Assembly (NCBI GenBank): GCA_024449915.1 | Contig: JAMZAV010000297.1 | Span: 682,001 to 746,000 of the forward strand | Reading direction: 5' to 3' | DNA length: 64,000 nt | Origin: Sweltsa coloradensis | Lineage: Eukaryota; Arthropoda; Insecta; Plecoptera; Chloroperlidae | Shown: in pieces, positions 10,305 to 17,825 of the stretch | Position numbering within the stretch: position 1 is the stretch's first letter | Layout: each line of letters begins with the position of its first letter | The notes under the pieces: generated by a model | The model's input: only the letters and a program-made list of their open reading frames with translations | Told to the model about the DNA's origin: nothing | The model's database searches: none | Translations under genes and position numbers: made by a program

Positions 10305-11609
10305 TTAGTTGTTGTAGTCCACAATAACGTTACGATGCTGATCTATCTCAAGCAGGTTATCAAATTCCGCATATATGATGCAATCCACAGCTTCAGTAAG
10401 AGTAGTCTTGAATTTAACCTCTACACGTAGACTTCCATTGCGCTGAAGACACCAATGATCGGCACTAGCCGACAAGTCAGGCGTAAGATCAAATGCCATG
10501 AGACAATAACCTTGAGGGTAATCTTCTCTGGTAATATCATTACCTTCATCTTGAAAATGTATTCCAGTGCCTGAATACAGAGTATGATATGCAGACATGA
10601 ACTGATTAGTATCAAAATTTGGCTGTAATGGTTTTGACGGAAAGTGTTGTCCATCTGCGTAGAGTGCAATATGATTGCAATCAAAATGTTGAAAATTAAA
10701 GGGGTTCTTCTTAAAATCTCCGTTCAATGCTGAATTCAATACAAAACCAATAATGACACGCTTTGGTAATTGACCCATAAAAATATTATCAAGGGTTTTA
10801 CTTTGCACACCTGAAGGTATAGTCATGGTTTTCATGTCTACTCGTGTAAGAGGGTATTTTGCATTTGACTTTTTAAGTGTGAGATTATGTGCAAGGAGCA
10901 CAGATGAATTTACACGGACTCTGCGTACAAGTAACTGTGCATTTATTATCTTTGATTTCACAGGAGTACCATCTTTTGACATAAGATTAAATGAATCTTT
11001 AGTCTTGTGAAGTTTTATTCGCATATCAACGCCATTCAATAAAAACCGGTCTTGATTAAATAGATCATGGTGTATATTTCCAATTAGTTGTACAGTAGCA
11101 CTAGCTTTAGTGAAATTCATGCGTTTCTTCATTCCTTTATTATCAGCAAAGTCATCCATTTTACCAGCTGTGTCCTTGTAAAAGAGCCGCGAAGTTAACT
11201 GTGAAGATTTTGCCGGTGCATCATAATTCAAAAGGGTCTCCATGAAAGCCCTATAGGCATACGTCTGTGATGATGATGAAATAAGTTTTCCACCCAAAAA
11301 TACATCTACTTGACCAAAAAGCGAATGTAGCCAATTGTTTACAGGGCCCACATCAGCCGCAGCGGCCAATGCTGTTCCATCTTCCTTGGTAATTTTAGCA
11401 TCGACAAGAAGTAGAGTCTGTGCCAGATCAATGTAGTCTTCTCCTTGACCGCTGACAACAAAATCAATTGGAGCAGTGTCATTTAATGCTGAAATAGTTT
11501 CATGGTAAACCCATTCACCTCGTTCAATGCTTGTTTGTGTGACTGGAAGAGCAAACAGATCAAGTTCTGATTTCACTGAATCACAGGAATGTGTGTGTAA
11601 AAAAGACAT
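10305..11609 (-). CDS. Polinton/adintovirus major capsid protein (double jelly-roll hexon)
   Basis: A 434-residue protein of the family often named F54H12.2-like in invertebrate genomes, which is the Polinton major capsid protein. Recognisable landmarks are the N-terminal VKSELDLFALPVTQTSIERG, then GQGEDYIDL, a FGQVDVFLGGKL segment, and a C-terminal block with YCLMAFDLTPDLSAS and DNLLEIDQHRNV. Trimers of such proteins build the icosahedral shell. The length fits the family. The ATG at 11609 lies two bases after the stop of the 46-codon basic gene. No TATA/initiator pair fits this start, so expression as part of a longer message is likely. The frame is uninterrupted. Confidence 0.92.
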   Translation of the reverse strand: MSFLHTHSCDSVKSELDLFALPVTQTSIERGEWVYHETISALNDTAPIDFVVSGQGEDYIDLAQTLLLVDAKITKEDGTALAAAADVGPVNNWLHSLFGQVDVFLGGKLISSSSQTYAYRAFMETLLNYDAPAKSSQLTSRLFYKDTAGKMDDFADNKGMKKRMNFTKASATVQLIGNIHHDLFNQDRFLLNGVDMRIKLHKTKDSFNLMSKDGTPVKSKIINAQLLVRRVRVNSSVLLAHNLTLKKSNAKYPLTRVDMKTMTIPSGVQSKTLDNIFMGQLPKRVIIGFVLNSALNGDFKKNPFNFQHFDCNHIALYADGQHFPSKPLQPNFDTNQFMSAYHTLYSGTGIHFQDEGNDITREDYPQGYCLMAFDLTPDLSASADHWCLQRNGSLRVEVKFKTTLTEAVDCIIYAEFDNLLEIDQHRNVIVDYNN

Positions 11610-11611
11610 GA

Positions 11612-11752
11612 TTACGAAAATATATCCTTAGCACTAGCAGCAACTTTAGGTTTCTTCGTAAGCTTCTTTCTTGAGGTCTTTACACGGCGAGTGCCAGCAG
11701 ACGAATGAACGCGATGACGATGTTTCACTCTTTTAAGACCTGCTCCACCCAT
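11612..11752 (-). CDS. 46-residue strongly basic peptide, core/pX-like candidate
   Basis: A short frame between the 98-residue gene and the major capsid gene. It starts MGGAGLKRVKHRHRV, and over a third of its residues are Lys, Arg or His. It fits in the gap (ATG 14 bases after the upstream stop) and its TAA ends two bases before the capsid ATG, which is the packing seen elsewhere in this cluster. Small basic DNA-condensing peptides occur in adenoviruses (pX/mu), and short basic frames are reported next to capsid genes of related elements. The role as a core protein is inferred from composition and position. No family match can be verified here. Confidence 0.6.
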   Translation of the reverse strand: MGGAGLKRVKHRHRVHSSAGTRRVKTSRKKLTKKPKVAASAKDIFS

Positions 11753-11765
11753 ACGCTCTAGTTTT

Positions 11766-12062
11766 TCAGTAGCCTTCCGTTTCAAAATTTACCCCTGCTT
11801 CTTTGAGTCGTGCTTTAAGAGACTCCTTGGCGTTTTTATTTTGTGCCACATCTTCAAGTAAGTTGGCGCCTGTTGTTAATGCTTGATGTCCTAGAGCTCT
11901 TGCACCGCTTTTCAATAATGGTAATGCAGCCCGAAAGAGACCGCCTAGGAAACTACCTATGCCATGACCTTTCTGATAACTTGAGCCCTTATAAACACTT
12001 ACGCCGCTTCCAGCTTGATCAGAATAATATTTTATGTAATGATCCAATGCATTTTGCCTCAT
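11766..12062 (-). CDS. 98-residue pVI-like minor capsid / membrane-active candidate
   Basis: A small protein with a Gly-rich N-terminus, then a predicted amphipathic helix at about residues 35-70 (GIGSFLGGLFRAALPLLKSG, then ALGHQALTTGANLLEDV), then a charged tail. This arrangement recurs beside Polinton/adintovirus capsid genes and resembles adenovirus protein VI, whose amphipathic helix disrupts endosomal membranes. Homology is suggested by pattern and by position between penton and hexon genes, not proven. The single Met fixes the start. A TATAATAA at 12079 upstream lacks an initiator at the right distance. Confidence 0.7.
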   Translation of the reverse strand: MRQNALDHYIKYYSDQAGSGVSVYKGSSYQKGHGIGSFLGGLFRAALPLLKSGARALGHQALTTGANLLEDVAQNKNAKESLKARLKEAGVNFETEGY

Positions 12063-12084
12063 TTTTGAAAATTATTATATTTCT

Positions 12085-12858
12085 TTACACGGAGCGACGA
12101 CGAAAGTGTAGTATCACCGATGAAGTCCCGGACTGAAATGGCATCGGATGTCCTGTACTGCTCCTTAAATCTATTTCAATTGTGCTGAATTCACGCTTGA
12201 GAACTGGAAAGTAGTGCAACGTCAAAAATCCTTTTGATATATCTTCTCCAAAACTGTGCTTTGCATGTTGGGTATTTACCATACGTAACAGAGGTGCGAC
12301 AGTATCACCTACAATTTGTGGTTCAATGATATCGCAGTAAACAAATATATGATGTGGTGCCCCATCTCCCAAGGTCATACCATGTCTTGCAACAGGCTCA
12401 ATACCGGCATCAATATCAGGTTCATATCCCAGTTGACGTGCAAGCTCTGGACTAAAATGTAAACTTGAAACTGCTTTACCAATTTCACTCAGTTCCAAGT
12501 ATGTACCTTTAGTTGTTGTATCAATTTTAAATTCACCAATATTAAGAGTGGCAATAGCGTCGTTAACTGCATTTAAAAGTTTACCCGTATTATTGTAGTA
12601 TCCAGGCATAACTGACGCCTTTTCTATTGTCAGTATCTGTTTACCATTTTCAACATTTGCCATAGTAGCTATGATTTCATTACTACCTTCAATCACGTTC
12701 AATAATGTTTGCGGATAGTGAAACTCTGTAAGAGCTACTTCCCACTCCCCGTATAGTCTTATTGGATCTTTCAATTGCGTAATATAGTGTGCTGTTGTAT
12801 TATTCTCAAATGTTTTCATAGAGCTGTTACTCGGTAGTGTCACATAAAAGCCACTCAT
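12085..12858 (-). CDS. Penton-like minor capsid protein (single jelly-roll)
   Basis: A protein of about 257 residues of the Polinton minor capsid family that forms pentons at the vertices. Landmarks are the N-terminal MSGFYVTLPSNSSMKTFENN, then YGEWEVALTEFHYPQT, and the C-terminal GHPMPFQSGTSSVILHFRRR, all family hallmarks. The frame is open upstream to an ATG at 12891, but the eleven extra residues overlap the integrase end and are not family-like. The second Met at 12858 gives the normal start and almost abuts the integrase stop (12855). The penton is encoded just upstream of the other capsid genes and is probably co-expressed with them. It is intact. Confidence 0.9.
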   Translation of the reverse strand: MSGFYVTLPSNSSMKTFENNTTAHYITQLKDPIRLYGEWEVALTEFHYPQTLLNVIEGSNEIIATMANVENGKQILTIEKASVMPGYYNNTGKLLNAVNDAIATLNIGEFKIDTTTKGTYLELSEIGKAVSSLHFSPELARQLGYEPDIDAGIEPVARHGMTLGDGAPHHIFVYCDIIEPQIVGDTVAPLLRMVNTQHAKHSFGEDISKGFLTLHYFPVLKREFSTIEIDLRSSTGHPMPFQSGTSSVILHFRRRSV

Positions 12859-13940
12859 TTCAGATGTATAACTTGAGAAGCAGGTAGCCACGAATTAAAT
12901 TTCGAGGGATAACCTCTCCACTTGACCAACACTTTCTTTCTGAGCCCTTTGCCTTGGGAATCAACTATTTTATCTATTTTATGTAGTTGTTCTTTTCTCA
13001 GTCTGACTTGCTGCAATTCCACTTCATAAAATGTTCCTTCAATTTCTTCTCCTTGTAAGTCCACGATGATATATACTGGAGGCATTCGTGTGATGATTCG
13101 TTTGACACGGAATATTTCTTCAGACCAATTCTTCTCAAAGCCTTTTTCAAAAGTAGCTTTCTCTTTGCTTATCCTCACATAGCTTTTTATTGCAAATTTA
13201 GGTTCCTGAGACAGTTTTGACATAGGAGACTTATTTAAATTCTTCCATACTTGTAAAATATTGCTATCATTTACATGCACAGGTGCCATTTTTATAGACC
13301 TGTGTATGGTGTGATTGTATGCATGTAAGAGCTGTGGCAATACATCAACATAGCGGTACATGTTGTAGTATGTAAAATAACGCCACATTCTTGTTTTCAA
13401 AGTCCTGTTTAAGCGTTCCACAATACTCGCTTTGGTGTCTGGGTTATTACTGTGATAGTAGTTAATGTTTTTATCCTTGAGAAACGACTGAAAAGGTTTA
13501 TTGATAAACTCTTTTCCTTTATCTGTTTGAAGGTTAAGAGGTTTTCTTTTATCTTGTGACACAATTTTCTCAAATGCTCGAGTGACTTCAACACCAGTTT
13601 TATTACGTAGAGGAATTGCCCATGCATATTTACTAAATACATCAATTACTGTGAGTAAATACTTGTAGTTGTCATTATTTTTCTGAAGTGATTGCATATC
13701 GTTGAGATCGGCTTGCCATAAATCATCTATGTTGTTGACATTGTACTTGTTGCGTGGAAATCTTTTTCTCAAGGGTCTGTGAAGTGTGTAAGCATCTTGG
13801 GTTTGAAGCCATTTAACGACGTCAGTTTTGGAAACACTTTTATTTGTTGCTTTCCATAATGCATCTGCAGATGAGAATCCACCAGGGTGCGAGGGATCAT
13901 TGTAGATTTTTGAAAGAAGTTGACGTGTCTTGGCTTTCAT
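12855..13940 (-). CDS. Retroviral-type (rve) integrase with C-terminal chromodomain
   Basis: A 361-residue DDE integrase. Catalytic residues are visible as D78 (LWQADLND), D140 (LQTDKGKEF) and E175 (ASIVERLNRTLK), a D-34-E spacing close to the retroviral D-35-E. The N-terminal region (YNDPSHPGGFSSADALWK) is the usual Polinton start. Residues about 323-361 form a chromodomain (IDKIVDSQGKG, VLVKWRGYPSKFNSWLPAS), which in related elements may guide insertion to histone marks. It generates 6-bp target duplications, which agrees with the flanks here. The ATG at 13940 follows the upstream gene's TAG by one codon in the same frame. The 3' end overlaps the extended penton frame. Confidence 0.94.
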   Translation of the reverse strand: MKAKTRQLLSKIYNDPSHPGGFSSADALWKATNKSVSKTDVVKWLQTQDAYTLHRPLRKRFPRNKYNVNNIDDLWQADLNDMQSLQKNNDNYKYLLTVIDVFSKYAWAIPLRNKTGVEVTRAFEKIVSQDKRKPLNLQTDKGKEFINKPFQSFLKDKNINYYHSNNPDTKASIVERLNRTLKTRMWRYFTYYNMYRYVDVLPQLLHAYNHTIHRSIKMAPVHVNDSNILQVWKNLNKSPMSKLSQEPKFAIKSYVRISKEKATFEKGFEKNWSEEIFRVKRIITRMPPVYIIVDLQGEEIEGTFYEVELQQVRLRKEQLHKIDKIVDSQGKGLRKKVLVKWRGYPSKFNSWLPASQVIHLK

Positions 13941-13943
13941 TTT

Positions 13944-14639
13944 CTAGAATTTAAAACGTTGCCAGGGTTGATAACGCTTTGTTTTATTCTTTTTTGGAGC
14001 AAGAATCTTTGACGATGTAGGTGTACTCTCTTTAGAGTGCAATTGCTGAATGAATTCTCTACGTCTAGCATTAACTATATATTCTTGAGGCATATTAAGT
14101 TCTGCCAAAACACTAGCAAATGTCTCCCAGCCAAGAGGTGAACTTTCTTTCCTATTACGCACTACATCAGATATGAGATCAATGATTGATGTACCATGAA
14201 GTTTTTTCCCACGTACACTGACACTTCCTAATATATCCCAATTTATAATTTCAGCACTGTGTAGGTTATCATACAATAACTCGGCTATCTTCTTACTCTT
14301 TATGGGAACTGATTTTAGTGTTTGAATTTTTATAAAGTCTTTGATTTGATCATCTTCATCCTTCTTCATATTTGTTGGTTCATTTTTCATATTTTCATCT
14401 TCTTTCTCACTTGCTTTTTCACTAATAATAGGTATGGCAATAGGATTACGCAATTCACTTGTAAAGTGTAGGAATCGTGAGAGTACTTGTTTATACTTTA
14501 ACCACTTTTCATCATCTGTGAGATGCTTTAGCTTTAATATGCGGTCCATTTCCAGGTCAAGTGAAGTTATAGTATTATTAACAGGATTCTCAGCATGTTG
14601 TTGAATACGTCCTAGAGTATCAGGGTCAATGAGTAACAT
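13944..14639 (-). CDS. Conserved Polinton protein of unknown function (about 231 aa)
   Basis: A protein with an N-terminal helical region (MLLIDPDTLGRIQQ; then KWLKYKQVLSRFLHF), an acidic Lys/Glu-rich linker at about residues 80-100, a globular middle (WDILGSVSVRGKKLHGTSII, PLGWETFASVLAELNMPQ) and a basic tail ending KRYQPWQRFKF. The pattern is one I associate with a protein found beside Polinton integrase and ATPase genes. Its function is unknown to me. An in-frame ATG at 14657 lies at about -33 from a TATAAG at 14690, that is, at the expected transcription start, so the Met at 14639 (MLLIDP) is the more likely start. The stop is TAG, followed in frame by one codon and the integrase ATG. Confidence 0.75.
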   Translation of the reverse strand: MLLIDPDTLGRIQQHAENPVNNTITSLDLEMDRILKLKHLTDDEKWLKYKQVLSRFLHFTSELRNPIAIPIISEKASEKEDENMKNEPTNMKKDEDDQIKDFIKIQTLKSVPIKSKKIAELLYDNLHSAEIINWDILGSVSVRGKKLHGTSIIDLISDVVRNRKESSPLGWETFASVLAELNMPQEYIVNARRREFIQQLHSKESTPTSSKILAPKKNKTKRYQPWQRFKF

Positions 14640-14653
14640 TTTCTTTGCATGAT

Positions 14654-14986
14654 TCATGATCTAAATAAACTTCCTAGAAGACCGCTTATAAGAGGCGCAA
14701 GTAAAAGAGGGAGAAATGCACCACCCGTCTGTTGTAAAAGCTTCTTTTTTCTTTTCCAGTTCTCACCGCGACGTACAAGTTTCCGTAACACCTTCTTGTG
14801 TCGAGCGAGTCTTCTCTTCTGAGAGTTATTTAGCGATACACGTCCTTTTAAAGTGTTGTCAGCACACTCACAGATGGATTTTATAAGTCCTACATCAGCA
14901 GCTTTAATAATTGACTTGCGCATATGAGGACTTGCATGTTGAAGAACACGGAGCAAATCTGCATGGCTCAGTACTGTACTAGACAT
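14654..14986 (-). CDS. Basic 110-residue conserved Polinton protein with hydrophobic C-terminus
   Basis: Residues 1-50 are helical with an ICECADN motif. Residues 55-87 are very rich in Lys and Arg (QKRRLARHKKVLRKLVRR), and the end is hydrophobic (GGAFLPLLLAPLISGLLGSL). Proteins of this build recur in Polinton/adintovirus capsid clusters, and a DNA-binding core or membrane-associated virion role is plausible but unproven. A TATAAAA at 15030 and a TCAGTC initiator with +1 at 14997 give an 11-nt leader to the ATG at 14986. Its TGA (14656-14654) overlaps an upstream ATG of the next frame. Confidence 0.75.
   Translation of the reverse strand: MSSTVLSHADLLRVLQHASPHMRKSIIKAADVGLIKSICECADNTLKGRVSLNNSQKRRLARHKKVLRKLVRRGENWKRKKKLLQQTGGAFLPLLLAPLISGLLGSLFRS
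14685..14690 (-). promoter_or_regulatory. TATA box upstream of the 231-aa gene
   Basis: TATAAG on the minus strand has its first T at 14690, inside the end of the 110-residue gene. Transcription would begin near 14660-14657, at or just after the first ATG, which supports translation from 14639. No strict TCAGT initiator is present, only TCATGA. Confidence 0.4.
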
Positions 14987-14993
14987 GATGCTC

Positions 14994-15030
14994 GACTGAT
15001 TGAATTTGTGTTACTACTCATTGTTTTATA
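14994..15030 (-). promoter_or_regulatory. Core promoter (TATAAAA + TCAGTC) of the 110-aa gene
   Basis: TATAAAA begins at 15030 on the minus strand and overlaps the last codons of the ATPase gene. TCAGTC has its A at 14997, 33 bases downstream. The predicted leader to the ATG at 14986 is only 11 nt. Confidence 0.6.
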
Positions 15031-15659
15031 GATTTTTTCGGAAGATACACATAACAAGCCTTATCATCTGGAAATATTGAAGTTCTGAAACGCATTATGT
15101 CTGGTGTAGATTGTTTAAAATCAAATAGGAGATATCCGTGTGGTACAGATGTTGCATCTTCAAAGGCTTCGCACACAAATAGAGGGTTGTCAGGGTAAAC
15201 TTGTCTTGACAAATGACTTATTTGGGCCCGATCACGTGGATTTTTGAAACATACCAAGTAATGAGAGTTTAGAGAAATGTCTCTGCGTCCTTTGCCTTGA
15301 TGAAACATGTTTTGAGATAAGAACATGATACTCAAATTTCTATGATGTGATCCTTTGGTAAATAAATCCACAACTCTTTCATCAGCTTCGCGCATCATAT
15401 CGTCTATAACTACTAGCTTAGCACCTTCATGTGGTGAGAAATCTTCAAGTTGTGGTAATCCTTTGTGAAAACGTACAGCGTTATTTTCATTTTTCTCGTA
15501 GAGATCCTGCCATTCAGAGTAACACCACACCACTTCTGTAATTGGTTTGTTCACGAGTGCTGGTAGATGTTGTATGAATTTTGTAACAAAGTGTGATTTT
15601 CCGCATCCTGTAGGACCACAAATTAATGCCGTAAATGGATGTTTCCACTGCGGGTCCAT
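15018..15659 (-). CDS. A32/FtsK-HerA-like DNA packaging ATPase
   Basis: A 213-residue P-loop ATPase. Walker A is GPTGCGKS at residues 15-22, Walker B is LVVIDD at 82-87, and the sensor-like LSQNMFHQGKGRRDISLNSH lies at about 114-133, followed by FKNPRD. This is the genome-packaging motor of Polintons, adintoviruses and related large DNA viruses. The length is typical of the Polinton version. It is the first gene of the minus-strand cluster, with its own TATA/initiator pair and a predicted leader of 10 nt. The frame is uninterrupted, and the Met at 15659 is the only suitable start. Confidence 0.94.
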   Translation of the reverse strand: MDPQWKHPFTALICGPTGCGKSHFVTKFIQHLPALVNKPITEVVWCYSEWQDLYEKNENNAVRFHKGLPQLEDFSPHEGAKLVVIDDMMREADERVVDLFTKGSHHRNLSIMFLSQNMFHQGKGRRDISLNSHYLVCFKNPRDRAQISHLSRQVYPDNPLFVCEAFEDATSVPHGYLLFDFKQSTPDIMRFRTSIFPDDKACYVYLPKKSIKQ

Positions 15660-15665
15660 GTCATC

Positions 15666-15699
15666 AACTGAGCTTGTATTGTACTTACGCTTTCTTATA
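15666..15699 (-). promoter_or_regulatory. Core promoter (TATAAG + TCAGTT) of the ATPase gene
   Basis: TATAAG begins at 15699 on the minus strand, and TCAGTT has its A at 15669, exactly 30 bases downstream. The ATPase ATG at 15659 follows after about 10 nt. The arrangement repeats that of the 110-aa and BIR genes. Confidence 0.6.
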
Positions 15700-15945
15700 A
15701 AGCATTAATTTAGACACCCAGAGTTTACGTACTTGTAGGTTTGTTAAGCAAAAGTTATCTTATGTGCACACAATTTCTTTACAGAGTATAAGAACTTGTA
15801 GGTGTGTTAACTTATTTTCACGCATTTTGTTTACAGAGCATAACAACTTGTATGTTTGTTAAGTAAAAGTAATTTTATGTACGAGTGTATTTTCTTAAGA
15901 GACTATATTATGAACTAATAAGTTTGTAAACTAGGATGGAAAGGT

Positions 15946-15947
<2 letters not shown>

Positions 15948-16030
<83 letters not shown>
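15948..16030 (+). repeat. (TG)n microsatellite, about 41 units
   Basis: An uninterrupted alternation of TG over 83 bases. Confidence 0.97.
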
Positions 16031-16033
<3 letters not shown>

Positions 16034-16050
16034 GTGTAGTGTTGTGTACA

Positions 16051-16193
16051 GTGTGTACTTTGTGTGGTGTTGTGTGAGAAATAGTGTATGGTGTGTACTA
16101 TGTGTGGTGTTGTGTGAGAAATAGTGTATGGTGTGTACTATGTGTGGTGTTGTGTGAGAAATAGTGTATGGTGTGTACTATGTGTGGTGTGGT
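16051..16193 (+). repeat. 40-bp minisatellite, about 3.6 copies
   Basis: Units start at 16051, 16091, 16131 and (partial) 16171, each beginning GTGTGTACT and containing GTGTGAGAAATAGTGTATG. They are nearly identical, so this is a recent expansion, probably seeded by the adjacent TG tract. Confidence 0.95.
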
Positions 16194-16530
16194 GAATTGT
16201 AGGTTGAGAAGTATTGTAGTGTATGGATGTAGAGTGCTGTGTTAGTTTTTCACATTTTCTTTCAGAGTATAACATTTTGGTAAAAATATTTTAACATTTT
16301 CCTTAAATGCCACAAATAATATATTGAAATACATCAGAAAAACTTATCTCTTTTGCATACATTTTCTTCATAAGAGTATAATTAGAACTTAAAAAGTTTG
16401 TAATGTGAAAACTTAATTTTGCGCAGTTTCATTACAGCATAGTAAGAACTTGAAACTTTGCAAGGAAAAGTTATTATTTTCTCGCATTTTCTCAGGGTCA
16501 TATGAACAGTGCAACTATACAAAGTTTAAA

Positions 16531-17517
16531 TTGTATCAGCAAAGAATGACGGCGCCATTTTAAAGAAAATCTAAAAGTTTAAATAATAGCTGCAAGTCTG
16601 AACAAGATTGAACATTACAGATAATGCCAGCATTGTGTGTGGTATGACTCTTTCAAGTGCATACAATTCACTCTTTGTCCTATTCAATTTCATATAATCA
16701 GAAGTCTAGACATCGACGGCACTCTTGTATTGACTCAACAAAGAACACTTTATGAATAGTGCATTCAGGCTTTTAAAATAATTGGCATAGAATAATACCT
16801 GTACTTTTAGAAAATAAATAATAAGAACATGACTGAACAACTCAATGCATGTCAACTACTTGTGTGGTATATGTCTTTCAACTGCATACAATACACTCCT
16901 TGTGAATAGTCCATTGAATTCCTATAATTGGATGTCATTCAATTCTTTATGAATAGGGGGTTCAATTTGAAAAATAATTGGGATGTCTAGACGCCTGTCT
17001 GTGTTGGACTTTTGAATTGCATGCTTTTCAAAAAGTAAATTAAAACTTGTAAACTTAGATTGCAACTCCAGTCAGTATCATTTTCAAGTCTAGACAAGTA
17101 TGAATTGGGTCACGTAAACAGTGAGCAAGTGGTCTTCACATAATTTTGTGAAAACTTATTGTATGACATTGCGGCTCCATTCAAGGTATATAATTGGAAA
17201 AGCCTAGACGGCAAGCACTTCTGTCTGTGTGATACTGGTCTTGCAAAGTTACAAAATTCACCACTAGGCAGCGCATCGAGTAGTGTCCGTGCAGGCTACA
17301 GCATACATATATATCCACTGCGCAGCTTATTCCGCGCATCGACACCGTCATGGTGGGGGTAGGTCAAAGTCAAGCTCAAAATTGTCAGTCTCAGGCCAGT
17401 CTTCATCCTAAAAGGACGTACACGATGCTCCGTCCCCCAAAAGTTAGGTTCTTGTGTCAAAAATAAAAAGTTAGGTTAAAGCAGTCACACTCTAGTGTAG
17501 TGTCCACCATCTTGAAG
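16531..17517. other. Non-coding interior of the element with diverged long repeats
   Basis: No polymerase or other gene recognised. Two related segments about 226 bp apart (about 16636 and 16862) share GTGTGGTAT, TCTTTCAA, TGCATACAAT and CACTC. TAATTGG followed by TCTAGAC recurs near 16970 and 17190. A 67-codon plus-strand frame at 17159-17362 has no recognised similarity. The third CATCTTGAA module of the right inverted repeat begins at about 17470. Confidence 0.4.
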
Positions 17518-17540
17518 AAACAAGTCTTGACAGGTTTGCA

Positions 17541-17548
17541 TGACGTCA
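17541..17548 (+). promoter_or_regulatory. CRE palindrome (TGACGTCA) in the right inverted repeat
   Basis: The mirror partner of 7780-7787, conserved exactly although the surrounding arms have diverged. Confidence 0.5.
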
Positions 17549-17768
17549 TCATGTTAGGTTAAGTTAGGTTAAAGTGGTCACCCTCTAGTGTAGTATCCGC
17601 CATCTTGAAAAAAGTTAGGTTAAAGAGGCCACACTCTAGTGTAGCATTCGCCATCTTGAAATTAAAAATTCATAATTAAAAAATTAATAATTAAAAAATT
17701 AAAAATTCATAATTAAAAAATATATGAATAATTAAAATATGAATAATTAAAAATATGATTAATTAAAA

Positions 17769-17825
17769 ATTTGCATAATTAAAATTTGCATAATTAATTA
17801 ATTAGGGGTAATTAAAAATTTGCAT
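17769..17825 (-). promoter_or_regulatory. Octamer (ATGCAAAT) cluster in the right inverted repeat
   Basis: Three exact copies on the minus strand at 17769-17776, 17784-17791 and 17818-17825. The outermost is 50-57 bases from the terminus, mirroring the left arm. The proposed role is the same as for the left cluster. Confidence 0.45.

Larger units (their letters stand above)
15716..16530 (+). repeat. Degenerate tandem repeats of about 50-70 bp in place of the polymerase gene
   Basis: Successive units share CAGAGTATAAGAACTTGTA, TTTGTTAA and CGCATTTTCTTT in the same order, with starts near 15716, 15783, 15837 and 15902, and again from about 16260 to 16530 beyond an inserted microsatellite. The units have drifted. 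No coding frame exists. This lies where a polymerase B gene could be expected in a full element. Confidence 0.6.

Noticed and set aside
11578..11624. TATATTTT upstream of the major capsid gene as its promoter
   Set aside because: The transcript would start after the only usable ATG, and no TCAGT initiator is at the right distance.
13409..13645. 78-codon minus-strand frame inside the integrase
   Set aside because: Alternate frame of the integrase gene with no similarity of its own.
15936..16124. 62-codon frame of alternating Val-Cys
   Set aside because: Pure translation of the (TG)n microsatellite.
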